Shown here one piece after another: positions 25,201 through 37,585 of a stretch of 64,000 bases of DNA. The stretch comes from Trichoplax sp. H2. Taxonomy: Eukaryota > Placozoa > Uniplacotomia > Trichoplacea. Numbering within the stretch: the stretch's first letter is position 1; the number at the start of each line of letters is the position of its first letter. The notes beneath the pieces are model-generated. The model saw only the letters and a program-made list of their open reading frames with translations. It searched no databases and was not told the origin of the DNA. The stretch spans positions 55,621 through 119,620 of the forward strand of contig NOWV01000215.1 of NCBI GenBank assembly GCA_003344405.1, given 5' to 3'. A program made the translations under genes and the position numbers.

Positions 25201-27711
25201 TGTAGTGAAGAAATAGGAGGGTTTGCCTCATTATTAGATTACTCAGCTACCACATATCAAAGTCCGTCTATTATTGTCACTACAGATGGTGTTGGGACTA
25301 AGTTAATGGTATGATTTTTATAATTTAAAGGCTGTTTTTGGCCGCTGGATATTTAATTATAGACGCCATATAATCCCTAATTATTTTGTCCAAATGGAAT
25401 CTTTAACAAAATTAGATTTGTCAAGAAATTAATTATCATAATAGTATTGGAATTGATCTTGTTGCCATGTCCGTTAATGATCTCCTAGCAAGAGGCGCTG
25501 AAGCTGTTGCTATGTTGGACTACATTTCATACAGTTCTCTTGGCAAAGAAGTTATCCAAGCCATACTTTCCGGGATTGCAACTGGCTGCCGTATAGCTGG
25601 TTGTGCTCTTGTTGGTGGTGAAACTGCTCAAATGCCAGGGCTTTATCCTGTTGGTACATATGATCTTGCCGGATTTGCTATAGGATTTGTCGAACGCGGT
25701 CAGGATCTACCTGAAATAGATACGATTATACCCGGTAGGTTTCATAGCTTTTATCATTTGCCAAGACCTATTCGGATATATGAGAGAAAATACCAGACAT
25801 CTTCTTCATCGATAATTAATTATAATTAGCTTGAAGTGATTGTTTCTAATAAGAGGACTGACCCATATCCAAATTATTATTTGCAAATACGGGTGTAGGA
25901 GATAAAGTGATAGGTATTGCTTCATCGGGAATTCATAGCAACGGATTCAGCTTAATTAGACGAATTGTTGAACAAAAACAGTTACATTATGATATGCCGG
26001 CACCATTTTCGGTCCATTCATCCAATATTGGTACAGCTCCAATGTCATTAGGTATGTATAAATGGCTAGAGTAACGACTGCATACCAGTTTTGTTTTATA
26101 ATACTTTTATGAAGAAATTTTCGCCATATGCGAAGATCAATAAAATTCTGACTGCTTCATAACATTTTCTAAAGGTAAAGCCCTCTTAATTCCAACGAAA
26201 ATTTATTGTCGATCATTATTGTCGGTGCTAAGATCATCGTTGGTGAAAGCTTATGCTCATATTACTGGCGGTGGCTTAGTAGATAATGTTAGCCGCATTT
26301 TACCCCAAAATTGTAAAGCAGTAATTGATGCTCATCAATGGAAAATGGCTGATGTATTTAAATGGATAGCAAACGAAGGTAAACGGTGCAACATCTACGA
26401 AGACAGTAGGTCGAATTCTCGATAAATAGATTGTGAGTTTTGAATCTACTTTAATTATTACTACCGAGCAGGCAATGTCTACCCTGATGAGATGTTGAAA
26501 ACTTTTAACTGTGGCATTGGAGCTGTACTGATTTGTAGTGCAAATGCTCACAATGCATTGCTCGAACTATTAGCAGCCAGCGGAGAAGAGTACTGGTCTA
26601 TAGGCAATATTGAAAGTATTAGACCTGGAGAGCTAAAAATTCAAGTGCAACATCTGTATGAAGTTCTGTATGATCAAAACATCGTAGGTAATTGGCTTTT
26701 TTAATTTCTACATCTTTCTGAGCTGATAATGACATAAAAGCTTTTGGCGTTGTAACAGTTAAAAATATTTCAGTTTCGTTGCCCAAAAAGTATCGTCTCG
26801 CTGTTCTGATTTCTGGCACTGGAACCAATCTACAAGCGATCATAGATTACGCTAAAGCTGAAAAATATCGAATAGAAGTAGTTTTGGTTATTTCTAATGT
26901 CGATAAAGTAGCGGGACTTGAGCGAGCAAGGCAGAATAACATTGAAAATATCGTAAGCATTTAGACTATCATAATCTTTTCTAACAACTTACCATTAGAA
27001 ATTGTTATTCAAATGATGAATTAATGATAACATAGTAGTGCAAACCAATATTAGAATTCGATGAAAATGAACGGCGTTTAATGAGTTTGTTTCCTTAGGT
27101 AATTGATCATAAACGTTATACTACGCGGAAGCAATTTGAAAAGGAACTGGATCATGTGTTAAAAGAAAAATCTGTTAACTTAATCTGCTTAGCAGGATTT
27201 ATGAGAATTTTAACTATAGATTTTGTTAATCAGTGGAAGGGGAAAATAATAAATACGCATCCATCCTTACTGCCTGCATTCCCAGGTTGTGGAGCAGTTT
27301 TACAAGCTCTCACTGCTGGAGTAAAAATAACAGGCTGCACTATTCACTTCGTTGAGGTAATATTTCTAATTCTACTGATAATATGAATCTTGCTTCTGTG
27401 CCACATATAGTGTCTGATATATTCTCTCGTTGGCATAAGCTTAGTTATGATCATATATTTGCACACTTTGTTATAATCTCAATACAAAAATTGAAATGTA
27501 GGCGAAGGTTGATTCCGGCCCTATCATAGTTCAAGAAAGTGTACCGATATTGCCTGATGATTCAGAGACGACCTTAAGCCAACGAATTAAAACAGCAGAG
27601 CACCGATGTTATCCACAAGCTATTGATTTAATCATTAAAGAGCAAGTTAAATACGTAGATGGTAAATTATCATGGTTAACGAGCCATAGCGATAGTAGCG
27701 ATTATAGATAA
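22282..27711 (+). CDS. GART: GART, trifunctional purine biosynthesis protein (GARS-AIRS-GARTFase), complete
   Basis: Cytosolic enzyme catalysing steps 2, 3 and 5 of de novo purine synthesis. Phase-consistent 15-exon model, 1013 aa (human 1010): 22282-22694, 22836-22947, 23056-23118, 23237-23362, 23527-23700, 23874-24099, 24520-24694, 25095-25308, 25416-25734, 25899-26051, 26175-26378, 26472-26687, 26774-26952, 27099-27356, 27502-27711. GARS (1-~429): [15 protein letters not shown] start, ATP-grasp [33 protein letters not shown] (~430-795): [40 protein letters not shown]. GARTFase (~800-1013): LISGTGTN and [11 protein letters not shown] with N910 and H912, and VDSGPI supplying the catalytic Asp (D948). 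The loop after PAFPG reads CGAV where vertebrates have an AH pair; this position varies in the family. The animal domain order is intact and each domain keeps its key residues, so the gene is probably functional. No intronic GARS-only terminator was identified. Confidence 0.96.
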
Positions 27712-29541
27712 GCAAATACCGTACTGTATTGCATTAATACTTTCATTAAATAGTGACTACGACTAACCTGACCCTATAGGTATAAATGCAGATAAATAAT
27801 GGCTATTAACAACTCCGAGTTAAGAGAAAGAATAATCAGTAGTATCCATGTAGTATGCATGATTATCACAACTGCGTAAAATTCCTTTTTGGAGCGAAAA
27901 TGTGTTGAATCTAAGTAAGCTAAGATAATTATAATTTTCTAAGACTTTGAATTGAGAAATAAAATGCGTTTGACTTCTGCCTTTACAACTCATTTAGCAA
28001 CCATCTCGAACTTTAGAGGATATATCCTCGAAACCTAAATCAAATGAGTAATTTGAAACAAATTTTATGATGTAGTTGGTATGAAGTAGACAAAAAAATA
28101 TGTCTTCGTTATGTTAAATCGCGATTCTTATAGACTATGACACCAATGGACGTCAAGAATAATTGGTCAGATTTAATTAAGACTAAAGTTCTGAAGAGAA
28201 AGATTATATAAAAAAAGGAATCTCATATACTTATACAATACTAATAATTCAAAGGTCGTTCGTATGATATACAAATTAATTATATAATGAATTATAATTT
28301 AAAAGCCTGTAATAAGAATTTATGGTTTTAACAGTAATTATTATCTAATATTTACGACATATAAATGAAGTTCTTGCATTCTCTAGCAAATAGCTTATTC
28401 ATGATAACATTATTTTAGAGTTAAAAGTAATCGTTAAGTATGTGTTTTATGGAATCACTTGTAATTGTCTTAAACTATCGCCCGTCGTGCTCTACTTCCC
28501 GTTATGTTTTTATAGCTACAAGTAAAATTAAAGTATTGATCAGTAACTATACGTCTTTATTGCACATTGGTGCAAACTTTAACCTAATAGTAAAACTACT
28601 TATATACGGTAATGAATTTTAATTCGTCGATCTCGACGGTTTCCTAATATGCGCGTAAACAGTTGCAATAGGTTGCCAAATTGTATTTTATTAACTGAAT
28701 TGGTCGAAAAGCTAGAAGTATTTTATAAAAAGTACGATACGGTACGGATAGTCAACATAGTTTCGTTGGTTTAGGAGATCTCATTGAATGAGTTTATTAT
28801 TTGGAACACTGTAATTGTTAGGAAACAAGCGTTGGTAAAATAATTTTATCTACTTTCAGTAAACATACTCTCACATTGTGATGAATGCATATGTTATACA
28901 CAATGATAATAAAATACGATTCAGAATCATAGAAATACATTTATTTGCATCTGTAAACTTGCCAGAAATACATTAAACACCGTTTGAGACTACATAGAGC
29001 ATGCAATCTACATCATAACATGAATGATCACATTTCGCCACATATTACGTGATTATGAAAGACTCTAGAGATATAACCAATAAGTTAAAGTGGATTTATA
29101 AATATGCAATATTAAGCAGAGAAATAATCGCGGCAGAGTGATGTAAGAGCCTCACCAATGTGACTTGACTATCCAAATAATGCGAATTTGCATGGTCTAA
29201 TATCACACTTAGTATAAACCAGCTACTAATTGATGATGAAAAATAGGCACACAAATTAAACAAGACAATAGTAAAGATACAACCGAAAAGAATTCGCGGT
29301 ATTCATTAACATTGAGTCTATAATGAGGAATAACGTAGAACATATCAAGCATCATTTACCTATGTACTTCTTACCACTTAAATGTACCTTAGAATGTCTA
29401 ACTCTATTTCGCATCGCTATTGTTATAACCTTAAAATCCCATTCTACATTTCGTTAAATACTACAAAAGTTTTTCGAACTTATAAGTACGCAATTACTGG
29501 CAATCTACAGTGTTAGCATGCATTCCTAGCTACAATCAACT
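27712..29541. other. Spacer between GART and the first GNAT gene
   Basis: Very AT-rich. The two genes converge here. No domain-bearing frame, repeat array or RNA gene was seen; the open frame at 28440-28622 is not supported. Confidence 0.45.
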
Positions 29542-30393
29542 TTATCCAAGTTCTAAGCAAGTAATAGCAAAAACTTTGTTGACATCATATGCAAAGGTTC
29601 CGTCTGTGTACATTCTGACAGTTTCAAATATTGGTTCTAATTGCAGTTTTTCAACAAGTTTGATGCCCATTTCGTTTTCCATTGGAACATCCAAAAGAAT
29701 TTTGCAATCTTGGAATGTTTCTACTAACGCACGAACTAAAGTCTCGGCAATGTCAGTATTTTCTGCATATAAAGGCCCAATTCTATAGCCCAAAACAGCT
29801 TTTCGTATAGTACCATATCCTTGAATAGCTTTATCATTATCCAAATAAACCAAGCTACGATCTGTTCCTGTATTCATTAGCGAAGCTAAAAAGTACTTTC
29901 GAAGGCCAGGGGAAAAGTGTCTATCATATTCTACCATTTTGTCAAAGGCCACACTTTTAGCTTCCACAATGTTATCACAAGGGCTCTCTAATTTACCAAT
30001 CGGTCCAATGTAGCGCATATTACGATGAACAGTTTGAAAGCCAAACTTTTGGTAATTGCTTACCTGTTGAAGTACAGCATCAAGTCCGATTTTTTTATAA
30101 TCCTTGACGGTATTCATTGCATGCTGAAATAGCTTTAATCCATAGCCTTTACCTCGATATTCCTTTTCAACGATATAATATCCGATAAAAGCAAATTCCT
30201 CATATTTAACGGCCGATATACAGGCAATCGGTTGATCATTGAGCAAGCCAATAAAGAAACCTGTTGGATCAGCTTGGTGGAAAGTAGTTGCATCTTTACA
30301 GCCGGGATTCCAACTTTCACTATCGGCCATTTTAATAACCCACTTTACCTGATCAGAGGAAGCCACTACAATTTTATAGTCCTCGTTATCCAT
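29542..30393 (-). CDS. Intronless two-domain GNAT acetyltransferase, copy 1
   Basis: 283 aa in one open frame. Residues ~5-145 are a GNAT N-acetyltransferase domain: WNPGCKDATTFHQADPTGFF near the start, a beta strand FIGYYIVEKEY, then the acetyl-CoA pyrophosphate-binding loop R80-GKGYG. The C-terminal half (~165-283) is a second GNAT-like domain with YGTIRKAVLGYRIGPLYAEN. The arrangement matches the Acetyltransf_1 plus 'GNAT domain 18' family found in bacteria, algae and some invertebrates; the substrate is unknown. The start is the first ATG, preceded by TTAAG, a possible splice acceptor for a noncoding 5' exon (see 31690-31765). Three close paralogues follow within 12 kb. Intact key loop and full length argue for function. 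No introns, unlike GART next door. Confidence 0.88.
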   Translation of the reverse strand: MDNEDYKIVVASSDQVKWVIKMADSESWNPGCKDATTFHQADPTGFFIGLLNDQPIACISAVKYEEFAFIGYYIVEKEYRGKGYGLKLFQHAMNTVKDYKKIGLDAVLQQVSNYQKFGFQTVHRNMRYIGPIGKLESPCDNIVEAKSVAFDKMVEYDRHFSPGLRKYFLASLMNTGTDRSLVYLDNDKAIQGYGTIRKAVLGYRIGPLYAENTDIAETLVRALVETFQDCKILLDVPMENEMGIKLVEKLQLEPIFETVRMYTDGTFAYDVNKVFAITCLELG

Positions 30394-32938
30394 CTTAATT
30401 TAGGATACTACTTATGCTTGTACTTTCTATTCTGTAGAAATGTTAGAAATTAAATACGATCATTTATTTAGTAATGGCTGTAAGTTTGTCACAGTACGAA
30501 GTACCGTGAAGAATTAAATGATTAAATTTAGCGAATTCAACATTTATTTGGTATATAGTGATTACAATTAGTTGCTTATAGTAGGAACTACTGAAGTTAC
30601 AATGTGTTATAGTAAATGATATATTGTAATAGGATTCTTATATAGTAATTGAATTCGGTACAAGCAAACTATTATGTAAAATCAGTAAGTAAGTGTCCTT
30701 ATCGATAATTGCTGTTGTAAGGTGATTCATCGATGTCAGCTACTGCCGAAAGGTATATAAGCTTAGCAGCTATAGGAATAAAATCAGTTCTCTAGTTTTG
30801 TAGCGTAGAAGTAAAGGCATCTAAGTTCTTGAGAGTAGTTAAGGGAACTGATTCCTGGAAAATTTCGAAATTTGTTTTTACGTAAATCTTGTCGTAAGCT
30901 TGCTTGCGACAAAGTTGGAGACTGAGCTACATAGAATGAGTGCAAAAGTGTTGGGATAAGAACCAATGGTATGCATGCTACGGTTAATCCTAAGAATTGG
31001 TTACTCTCTAGATATTGTCTCGATTTTTAGTAACAAGACTTACAGAACCATTATAGATACAGTATTGTAAGGCTTAGCAGTGGAAAAGTGTATGCTTCTC
31101 CAGTTACTAGTATTAAGAATTGGTAAAACTGGTTATTAATTAGCATACGTAGAGAGAGTTTCCGAACTTATGATGTAGTAAAAATAGATTTTTAATACTG
31201 AGACGTCATAGTTGTTCTTACGATTCTGTGAGCATGTATAATTGTATTGTAATTAATGGTCTGCTATAGTTGTAGCGCATGGACATTATTAGGTTCTTAG
31301 AATAGTTCAGTATTATGCGTTAGTATATAAAGAACTTGCTGAACTAGAAATCGAGAATTAAGTTGGTAACAACTGTGAGGATTCTTGAAAAACAGAAAAG
31401 TTATTACATCTTGAAAGTATTGTCCTTTATTCGATTACTACTACTTTAAATCATACTACGTACTATTCCACTCTGTGGGCTGCAGAAAAAAATGTGTCAT
31501 AGCCTTTAGTTAGCTACAGTAACCGTAATTAGCATTAATTCTTTTTAACTGATGTTAATGTAGCAACAATAGTAAGACTAGCCATTACAGATCTAACATT
31601 TAAATTAACAACAGTGAAGTCAGGATAGTAAAGTAGTCTTACTAAGCTTTGACTTTCTATCTTTCAAATAATAGCGTAAGCAAATTACACTTGGCTTACC
31701 TCTGACTACTTTGTAGGTACTGGAATGATTAAATTTTATTTTAATGAATCCGGATAGAGTCAGTGATGATACGCCCGTATTAATCCTTTTTCTATTTCTA
31801 AAATTGAGAGAAAAATATAAAACATCAGTTAACAGGAATCGATTATGATAAATTGTTGGCAATACTTAGATCGTTACACACAGTAGATTAGAAACGATTG
31901 CATCCAGTAAATAAATTTATCCTCTAAAATTGGGCTTGGACAAATTTGCTAGCATATGTAAACTCGACGTGTGGCAGTTTGCCTTAAATCTCCGTCAATA
32001 TCTTGGCTTTCTGTGGAGTTCAATTTACTCTTTTCAGCGCTGTAGTAAAAATATAGAACTAGACTCAACAGTGTACTAGTGATGGAACACCGATATCACG
32101 TCGACTTTTAACTCTACTCTAATGTAGCAGTATGGCAGCTATCAGTTTTCCTGATAGTTATATCGGCATTCATTATCGTATACAAAGGGCTAGGCTTCCT
32201 ACAGATTGCACGTATAGTTATTAATAGTAAATCAAGTATTTCCAGGAGGCCTATTTGTTTCAAGCTGCATCCATGAACAAATTCGCATTCGCTGTCTTCA
32301 TCAAAACTAGGGGGTACTATAATAATTAATTATTATTGTTAACGAATAAAAACTAAATTATAGCTAAGGGTTCCATTGATGGCGATTAACCAATCATTAT
32401 CACCTCAATATTTTGATATGCAAATGAACTCAGAAAGGCTTTCTATAGCCAGGCATTAAATTAAATAAATAAAACAGTATGACTACTACAGAAGAAATAA
32501 TAGTCGAATGTTATTACATTTAGAATCATAGCTTTTATAAGCTTAGAGTTTCTATTACCCTACGCTATACGAAATATTAAAGCCATACTCTGATAGAATA
32601 ACTACACATATGTCTGATATGGAATAACGGCAATCAGGCGCCATTAAATCGTGTTGTTAAGATCAAGTGACCAATAGCACAACTACAAAGGGCGGCAAAA
32701 TTAATGAGATTTAACTGACGGATTGTTCTCTCGCTATTGAAATCACTCCTATATTATACAAATTAGAATTGCTAGTATTACAAGATAGCTGGCAAGCAGT
32801 GAATAACATTTATACTACTAAAGACTGATTTTCGAACAAAATAAGACAAGGAGCAAAGACGACCTTAAGTTCAAACTAGCTCTGGACTATGACGGTATTT
32901 CTCCTGTTTATATAACTGGATTGATGTGATATTTTTAA
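30394..32938. other. Spacer between divergent GNAT copies 1 and 2
   Basis: Shared upstream region of two divergent GNAT genes. It has no supported coding frame. It contains the conserved segment at 31690-31765, annotated separately. Otherwise AT-rich with no array or RNA gene recognised. Confidence 0.4.
31690..31765 (-). promoter_or_regulatory. Conserved segment upstream of GNAT copy 1; candidate noncoding 5' exon
   Basis: On the minus strand it reads CAGTACCTACAAAGTAGTC followed by AGAG and a donor-like GTAAGCC. A matching segment lies upstream of GNAT copy 3 (38144-38235) with CAGTACTTACAAAGTAATC and GTAAGC. Both lie 5' of a minus-strand GNAT gene whose ATG directly follows an AG. The parsimonious reading is a duplicated 5' UTR exon with its donor; a shared promoter element or old repeat is also possible. 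Confidence 0.4.
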
Positions 32939-33778
32939 ATGGCAGAAAATTCCAATCTCGAGATAGTATCAGCTTCGTCCGATCATGTCGAATGGATCAT
33001 TTCTATGGCTAGGAAAGAAGGATGGAATCCTGGTGATAATGATGCAATCGCATTTCAACAAGCTGATCCCAGTGGATATTTTGTAGGCCTTATCAATGGT
33101 AAGCCGGTGTGTTGTGTAGCTGGAGTAAAATTTAATCATATTGCTATTATTGGATACTATGTTGTTGTCAAAGAGCATCGTGGTCAAGGTCATGGCATAA
33201 GAATATTTCAACATGCAATGAACTACTTGAATGGATATAATATTCGAGTTGATGGACTACTAATTCATGCACCTAAATATCAGAATTCTGGTTTTAAAAT
33301 GGCTCATGTCAATGTTCGATATACAGGAGCTGTGGATAATAGCACAATATCTTGTCCCTTCGTTTGTGCAGCTAGTAGTGTACCATTTGATAAAATTCTG
33401 CAATACGATGCACGATTTTATGCAGATGAGAGAAAACACTTTTTAGCAGGATGGATCAATACTGGAACAACAGATTGCTTAGCTTATATGGATAAAGATA
33501 CAGTGAAAGGCTTCGGAGCAATTAGAAAAAGTGTTAATGGTTATCGTGTAGGCCCACTTTACGCTGAAACAACACAAATTGCAGAAATTTTGTTAAAGTC
33601 TCTTTGTCAACACAAAAGTGATTGTAGGATTACTCTCGATTTTCCAGAAACGAATAATCATGGAAAGGCATTAGCAGAAAAGTTAAAGCTAGTCGAAGTA
33701 TTTAAATTTGGAACTTTATACACTGGCGAGGCTCCTAACGTCGATTTATTGAAAATTTATAGCTTTACATGTCACTAA
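32939..33778 (+). CDS. Intronless two-domain GNAT acetyltransferase, copy 2
   Basis: 279 aa, same architecture as the copy at 29542-30393 but on the plus strand. The N-terminal GNAT domain has EGWNPGDNDAIAF, ADPSGYFVGL and the CoA loop R81-GQGHG. The second domain holds GFGAIRKSVNGYRVGPLYAE. Compared with the siblings, the CoA loop has His instead of Tyr and the C-terminus is four residues shorter (ends FTCH). The ATG sits in an A/T-rich context with no AG directly before it, so this copy may be unspliced. It is the only plus-strand member, so it is divergent from copy 1. Substrate unknown; intact reading frame suggests function. Confidence 0.88.
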   Translation: MAENSNLEIVSASSDHVEWIISMARKEGWNPGDNDAIAFQQADPSGYFVGLINGKPVCCVAGVKFNHIAIIGYYVVVKEHRGQGHGIRIFQHAMNYLNGYNIRVDGLLIHAPKYQNSGFKMAHVNVRYTGAVDNSTISCPFVCAASSVPFDKILQYDARFYADERKHFLAGWINTGTTDCLAYMDKDTVKGFGAIRKSVNGYRVGPLYAETTQIAEILLKSLCQHKSDCRITLDFPETNNHGKALAEKLKLVEVFKFGTLYTGEAPNVDLLKIYSFTCH

Positions 33779-36733
33779 AGATCCTCTTAATCTACGAAAG
33801 TTGATTTGTCTAACTATCTACCTGATAGATGATAGCCTGATGGATAAATAATCGTATGTGTACACAAACTAATTTTAATAATACCTACAGTAACAGTCAG
33901 TAGAATTATTTTATGAAAAATGCTGCTTGTACTTTAATGATGGAAATGTTTAACATGATCATATTTTATCAAGGTATGGATAATGCGCGTATACAGCATT
34001 GTAGAGATATTGGAGGCTAAGGTTATTTATCGAGTTAGCAAAGATGAGGGTGATTAATAGCTTGTTTATCACCCAATTTGACTTGTATGATAATATAAAT
34101 AATGAGTTATTATACGGCTCCTTTTGCACAGTAATTAAAATTGGTTAACATTAAATATTCCAGATTTTACTCTATATTTAGAATGTAGTTATACTATAAT
34201 AAAATTATTAGAATAGATTATCTTAATGTTTGACATTCTCTGATATTGCGCTCGTGGCCAAGATAAGATGTTTGATGTTTATAAGAATTTGTCACTTCAT
34301 AACTACCTTTAGGAATATGTGTTTCTCGTCAATGATTTGATGTACTCGTCAAGTCTGAGTAAATACTGCCGATTAGCTACTATATGCATATTGCATGGTT
34401 TTGGAAAATGATTGAGGTAGATAAAATAAATTTAAATAAGTTAAACAAACTTAAATTGTTTAATTGGGTAAAGTCTATATCGTCAGTTACGGCAGCAATG
34501 ACGAAATAGATATCAATATATTTACCAGTATACGCTACGTTTGCGATGAAGGGTCTTCTCAAAAATAAAGCGAGCTCTACAATTCTTGAGAATTTTACTT
34601 TATTACGTAAGTTAGGTTCTAATAACTACTAAAGACTATCTATCTGCAATTAGATTATAATTTATAATCTTACAATCTCGCATACAATTGATCAATTTTC
34701 GTACAATCTAACAACTATAGTCTTCAATGTATTTGGGGCTGTACTACAACCTTGTGACATGAAAAGTGGTTATAATCTACTGACAAATCAATAATAAATA
34801 AGTATGAGATTAACTCTTGTAAAAATGCTATTAATAGTCTAGGGGATTCTATATTAGTAAAGAGATATGATCTATCTCGATGGTTATAATCACTTCATGC
34901 GGCTAAAAGTATATGAAAAAATATAATATATTCGTGCTGTCTATGCCTTGTATTAGAAAAGTAGATGGCAATAGACACTACATTGGGGTTTCGAAGAAGG
35001 CACTGCTGTACTCATTATCTTAACATGTATGGTGGTTGAAGATATTTTTGTTACCTGCCTATAAAAAAGGCTTTCAGCAGTTCTTTGCTCATTTCTCCTT
35101 TAGTGTTAGACTCCAAATAAATTGACGAAAAATCTGTAAGTACCTACTGACTTCTGACTGAATTTCAATCTTATTACAGTTTGATTTGGCTCTCTCTACT
35201 ATTTCTTATAGATATACTCATAGTATCTAAATAACTAAAATTTAATTTCCATTGCTTAAACATGTAAAGATTGAACTAAAGTAATTGAAGCATAATCAAA
35301 AAGCTATAACTACCTATAACACCTGACTGAATATTTTGCTATTTATTATTTTGTTATTAATTTAAGACTTTCTCTACGATATTTTGTGGATATATTCGAA
35401 TTATCGAAATAGAAAAATTTCATTTCCATTGCGTATTTAACATCCAATATTTCGAACTCATTCAATCATAATCCAGTCCATCACTATAGCAAGAGATTAA
35501 TGCATCGTATTAAAGTTTAGTAAATTTAGGTTCAATCCTTAATCGGTGTTTATCTGAAGGTTATAGACTACTATTACTACTGCAATTACTATATAAAGTG
35601 CATTTGATAAGATAAACAGTCACGTTCATAAATTAATATTTATATGATGAATATATTAATCATACTTAAAGGAGGTTTATTTATTAATACATATGCAATA
35701 GATAAATTTTTCGTTTGTTGTCAAGTTATTTCGTGATTATCTTACACAAGCTTTGAACACAGGCTAACATTGTAAGGAATATAGATTAATAAAGTCATTC
35801 AATGACAGGCCAAATACTTATTACCTTGTTGATATCTCATCATACTCGAAGAAAATAGTAATTTTGGAGGAAAGGGTGAAGGGGATGGATCATAAAGGGC
35901 TCAGCATGCAACATGCGATAGATAGTAACAGTGGTCGTCCAACTTTGATCTGTAATAACAAATCTCACTAGGGTAAGCCATTGTTGTAAATCTCTAACGA
36001 GATGGAACTGAATCACTAATGTAAATCGTATTACCAGCTAGAAATGGGCAGAATAGACAGGAAACTTCATGTATATTATCATCATAACCTTCTAATTATG
36101 ATAGACAAATCTGTGTACTCTTGAAGACATCTCAGCAAATCACGTCGTTTCTCTACGCTGTAGCCTTATACAATTTTCTCCAAAGCATGAAGTTGAACAA
36201 AGAAGGTTATTTCTCCTATTAGCAAATCACCCATGGGGCATAAAACGGCCAATTCCGCTTTGAAGCTACCCTATAGGTCGCTTTTATTACGAATCCATCT
36301 GTCAAAAGTAATTTACTTTTCTTTCCCTCTTAAGAACAATTCTAAACAGCTATGATCGACCGGATAATCGACGGCAAACTTTGCCACAACAATTTCATAC
36401 AACTTTTACAAAAGTGCAATCATTTACCGAACCCTTTTACAATATTCTACTCACGAATCAAGCATCCTATTCTTATACTACTTAAAAACAGAACTACACT
36501 ATATCTGGCTGCCAAATATAATTGTTTCTATACGTAGTACGAATAGCAATATGGTATTCGTAAGTTACATCATCCTATCAACTATCATTCGTCATTACTT
36601 TACGTACAACCAACTATTAAAGGTAAACGAGCGCTTTGTTTCTTATTAATTTTACGCTTTCAGAGCACATTACCATCGCATTCTTTATTAACTGTATTCA
36701 TGAAATGCAGTCTTTCAGAATATCACGCAAGCT
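33779..36733. other. Spacer between GNAT copies 2 and 3
   Basis: Nearly 3 kb without a recognisable gene. It holds a diverged two-copy repeat (35125-35450) and, at 36235-36450, a segment that resembles 56985-57190 (shared ACCGGATAAT and AAGAACA words in the same order). The open frame 36352-36537 falls in that repeat and is not supported as a gene. Confidence 0.4.
35125..35450. repeat. Diverged two-copy tandem segment
   Basis: Two ~150-bp blocks share CTGACTGAAT, ACTTTCTCTAC/GGCTCTCTCTAC, TATTCG/TACTCATAGTAT and a TTTCATTTCCATTGC / TTTAATTTCCATTGC end in the same order. Identity is partial, so the duplication is old. Noncoding in all frames. Confidence 0.55.
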
Positions 36734-37585
36734 TTATCCGATTTCCAAGCAAGTAAGACCATAAACCATATTCCAATCGTACGAAAGGGGCTGCCTGCTA
36801 TACATTCTAGCAGTCTCCGATAATTTTTCCAAACGCAATTTTTCGACAAGTTTTATGGCACTTTCGTTGGGCATCGGCACGGCCCAGTATACTTTGCAGT
36901 TTTCAAAAGATTCTACCAATGTATGAATCAAACTCTCAGCTATATCGAAACTGTCTGCATATAAAGGTCCAATTTTATAGCCATCGATAGCTTTTCGTAT
37001 TGCACCAAATCCTTGAATAGTATTATTCTCATCTAAATACACTAAGCTACGATCTGTTCCTACACTGATCCATGCAGCTAGAAAATGCTTTCGAACGTCA
37101 GGAGAATGGCGTCTATCATATTGTAATAATTTATCGAATGAGACAGTTCTTGCATCAACAATATTGTCGCAAGGAATCTCTGATTTATTCACTATCCCAT
37201 TATATTCCATAGTGCGATGATAAACTATGAAACCTGACTTTTCGTAACTACTGATTTGTGCAGGCTCTGCATCAAGTCCGAATAATTTTAATTCCTTGCC
37301 GGAGTGGACTGCATGGTGAAAGAGTTTCAATCCGTAGCCTCTACCACGGTGTTCCTTCAATATGATATAATATCCCCCGAATCCACAATTCTCGTACTTA
37401 ATTGCTGCTACGCAGCCGATAGGTTTTCCGTTAAGTAAGCCAATAAAGAAACCGCTCGGATCAGCGAGTTGAAAAGCGATAGCATCTTTACATCCAGGAT
37501 TCCAGCCTTCATTTTCTGCCAACTTTATAATCCAATCCATCTGTTCAGCGGAAGCGACCACAATTTTAAAATCTTGGTTAGCCAT
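36734..37585 (-). CDS. Intronless two-domain GNAT acetyltransferase, copy 3
   Basis: 283 aa, closest in length to the copy at 29542-30393. First domain: NEGWNPGCKDAIAFQLADPS, GGYYIILKEHRGRGYG with the intact acetyl-CoA loop RGRGYG. Second domain: GFGAIRKAIDGYKIGPLYAD and a conserved end, LTCLEIG. The ATG is immediately preceded by GCTAG on the coding strand, consistent with an acceptor for an untranslated first exon, and a candidate donor-bearing segment lies ~600 bp upstream (38144-38235). Complete and probably functional; acceptor substrate unknown. Confidence 0.88.
   Translation of the reverse strand: MANQDFKIVVASAEQMDWIIKLAENEGWNPGCKDAIAFQLADPSGFFIGLLNGKPIGCVAAIKYENCGFGGYYIILKEHRGRGYGLKLFHHAVHSGKELKLFGLDAEPAQISSYEKSGFIVYHRTMEYNGIVNKSEIPCDNIVDARTVSFDKLLQYDRRHSPDVRKHFLAAWISVGTDRSLVYLDENNTIQGFGAIRKAIDGYKIGPLYADSFDIAESLIHTLVESFENCKVYWAVPMPNESAIKLVEKLRLEKLSETARMYSRQPLSYDWNMVYGLTCLEIG

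Noticed and set aside
27290-27330. CGAV instead of an AH pair in the GARTFase loop as evidence of inactivation
   Set aside because: This loop position varies in active family members, and the catalytic Asn, His and Asp are all present.
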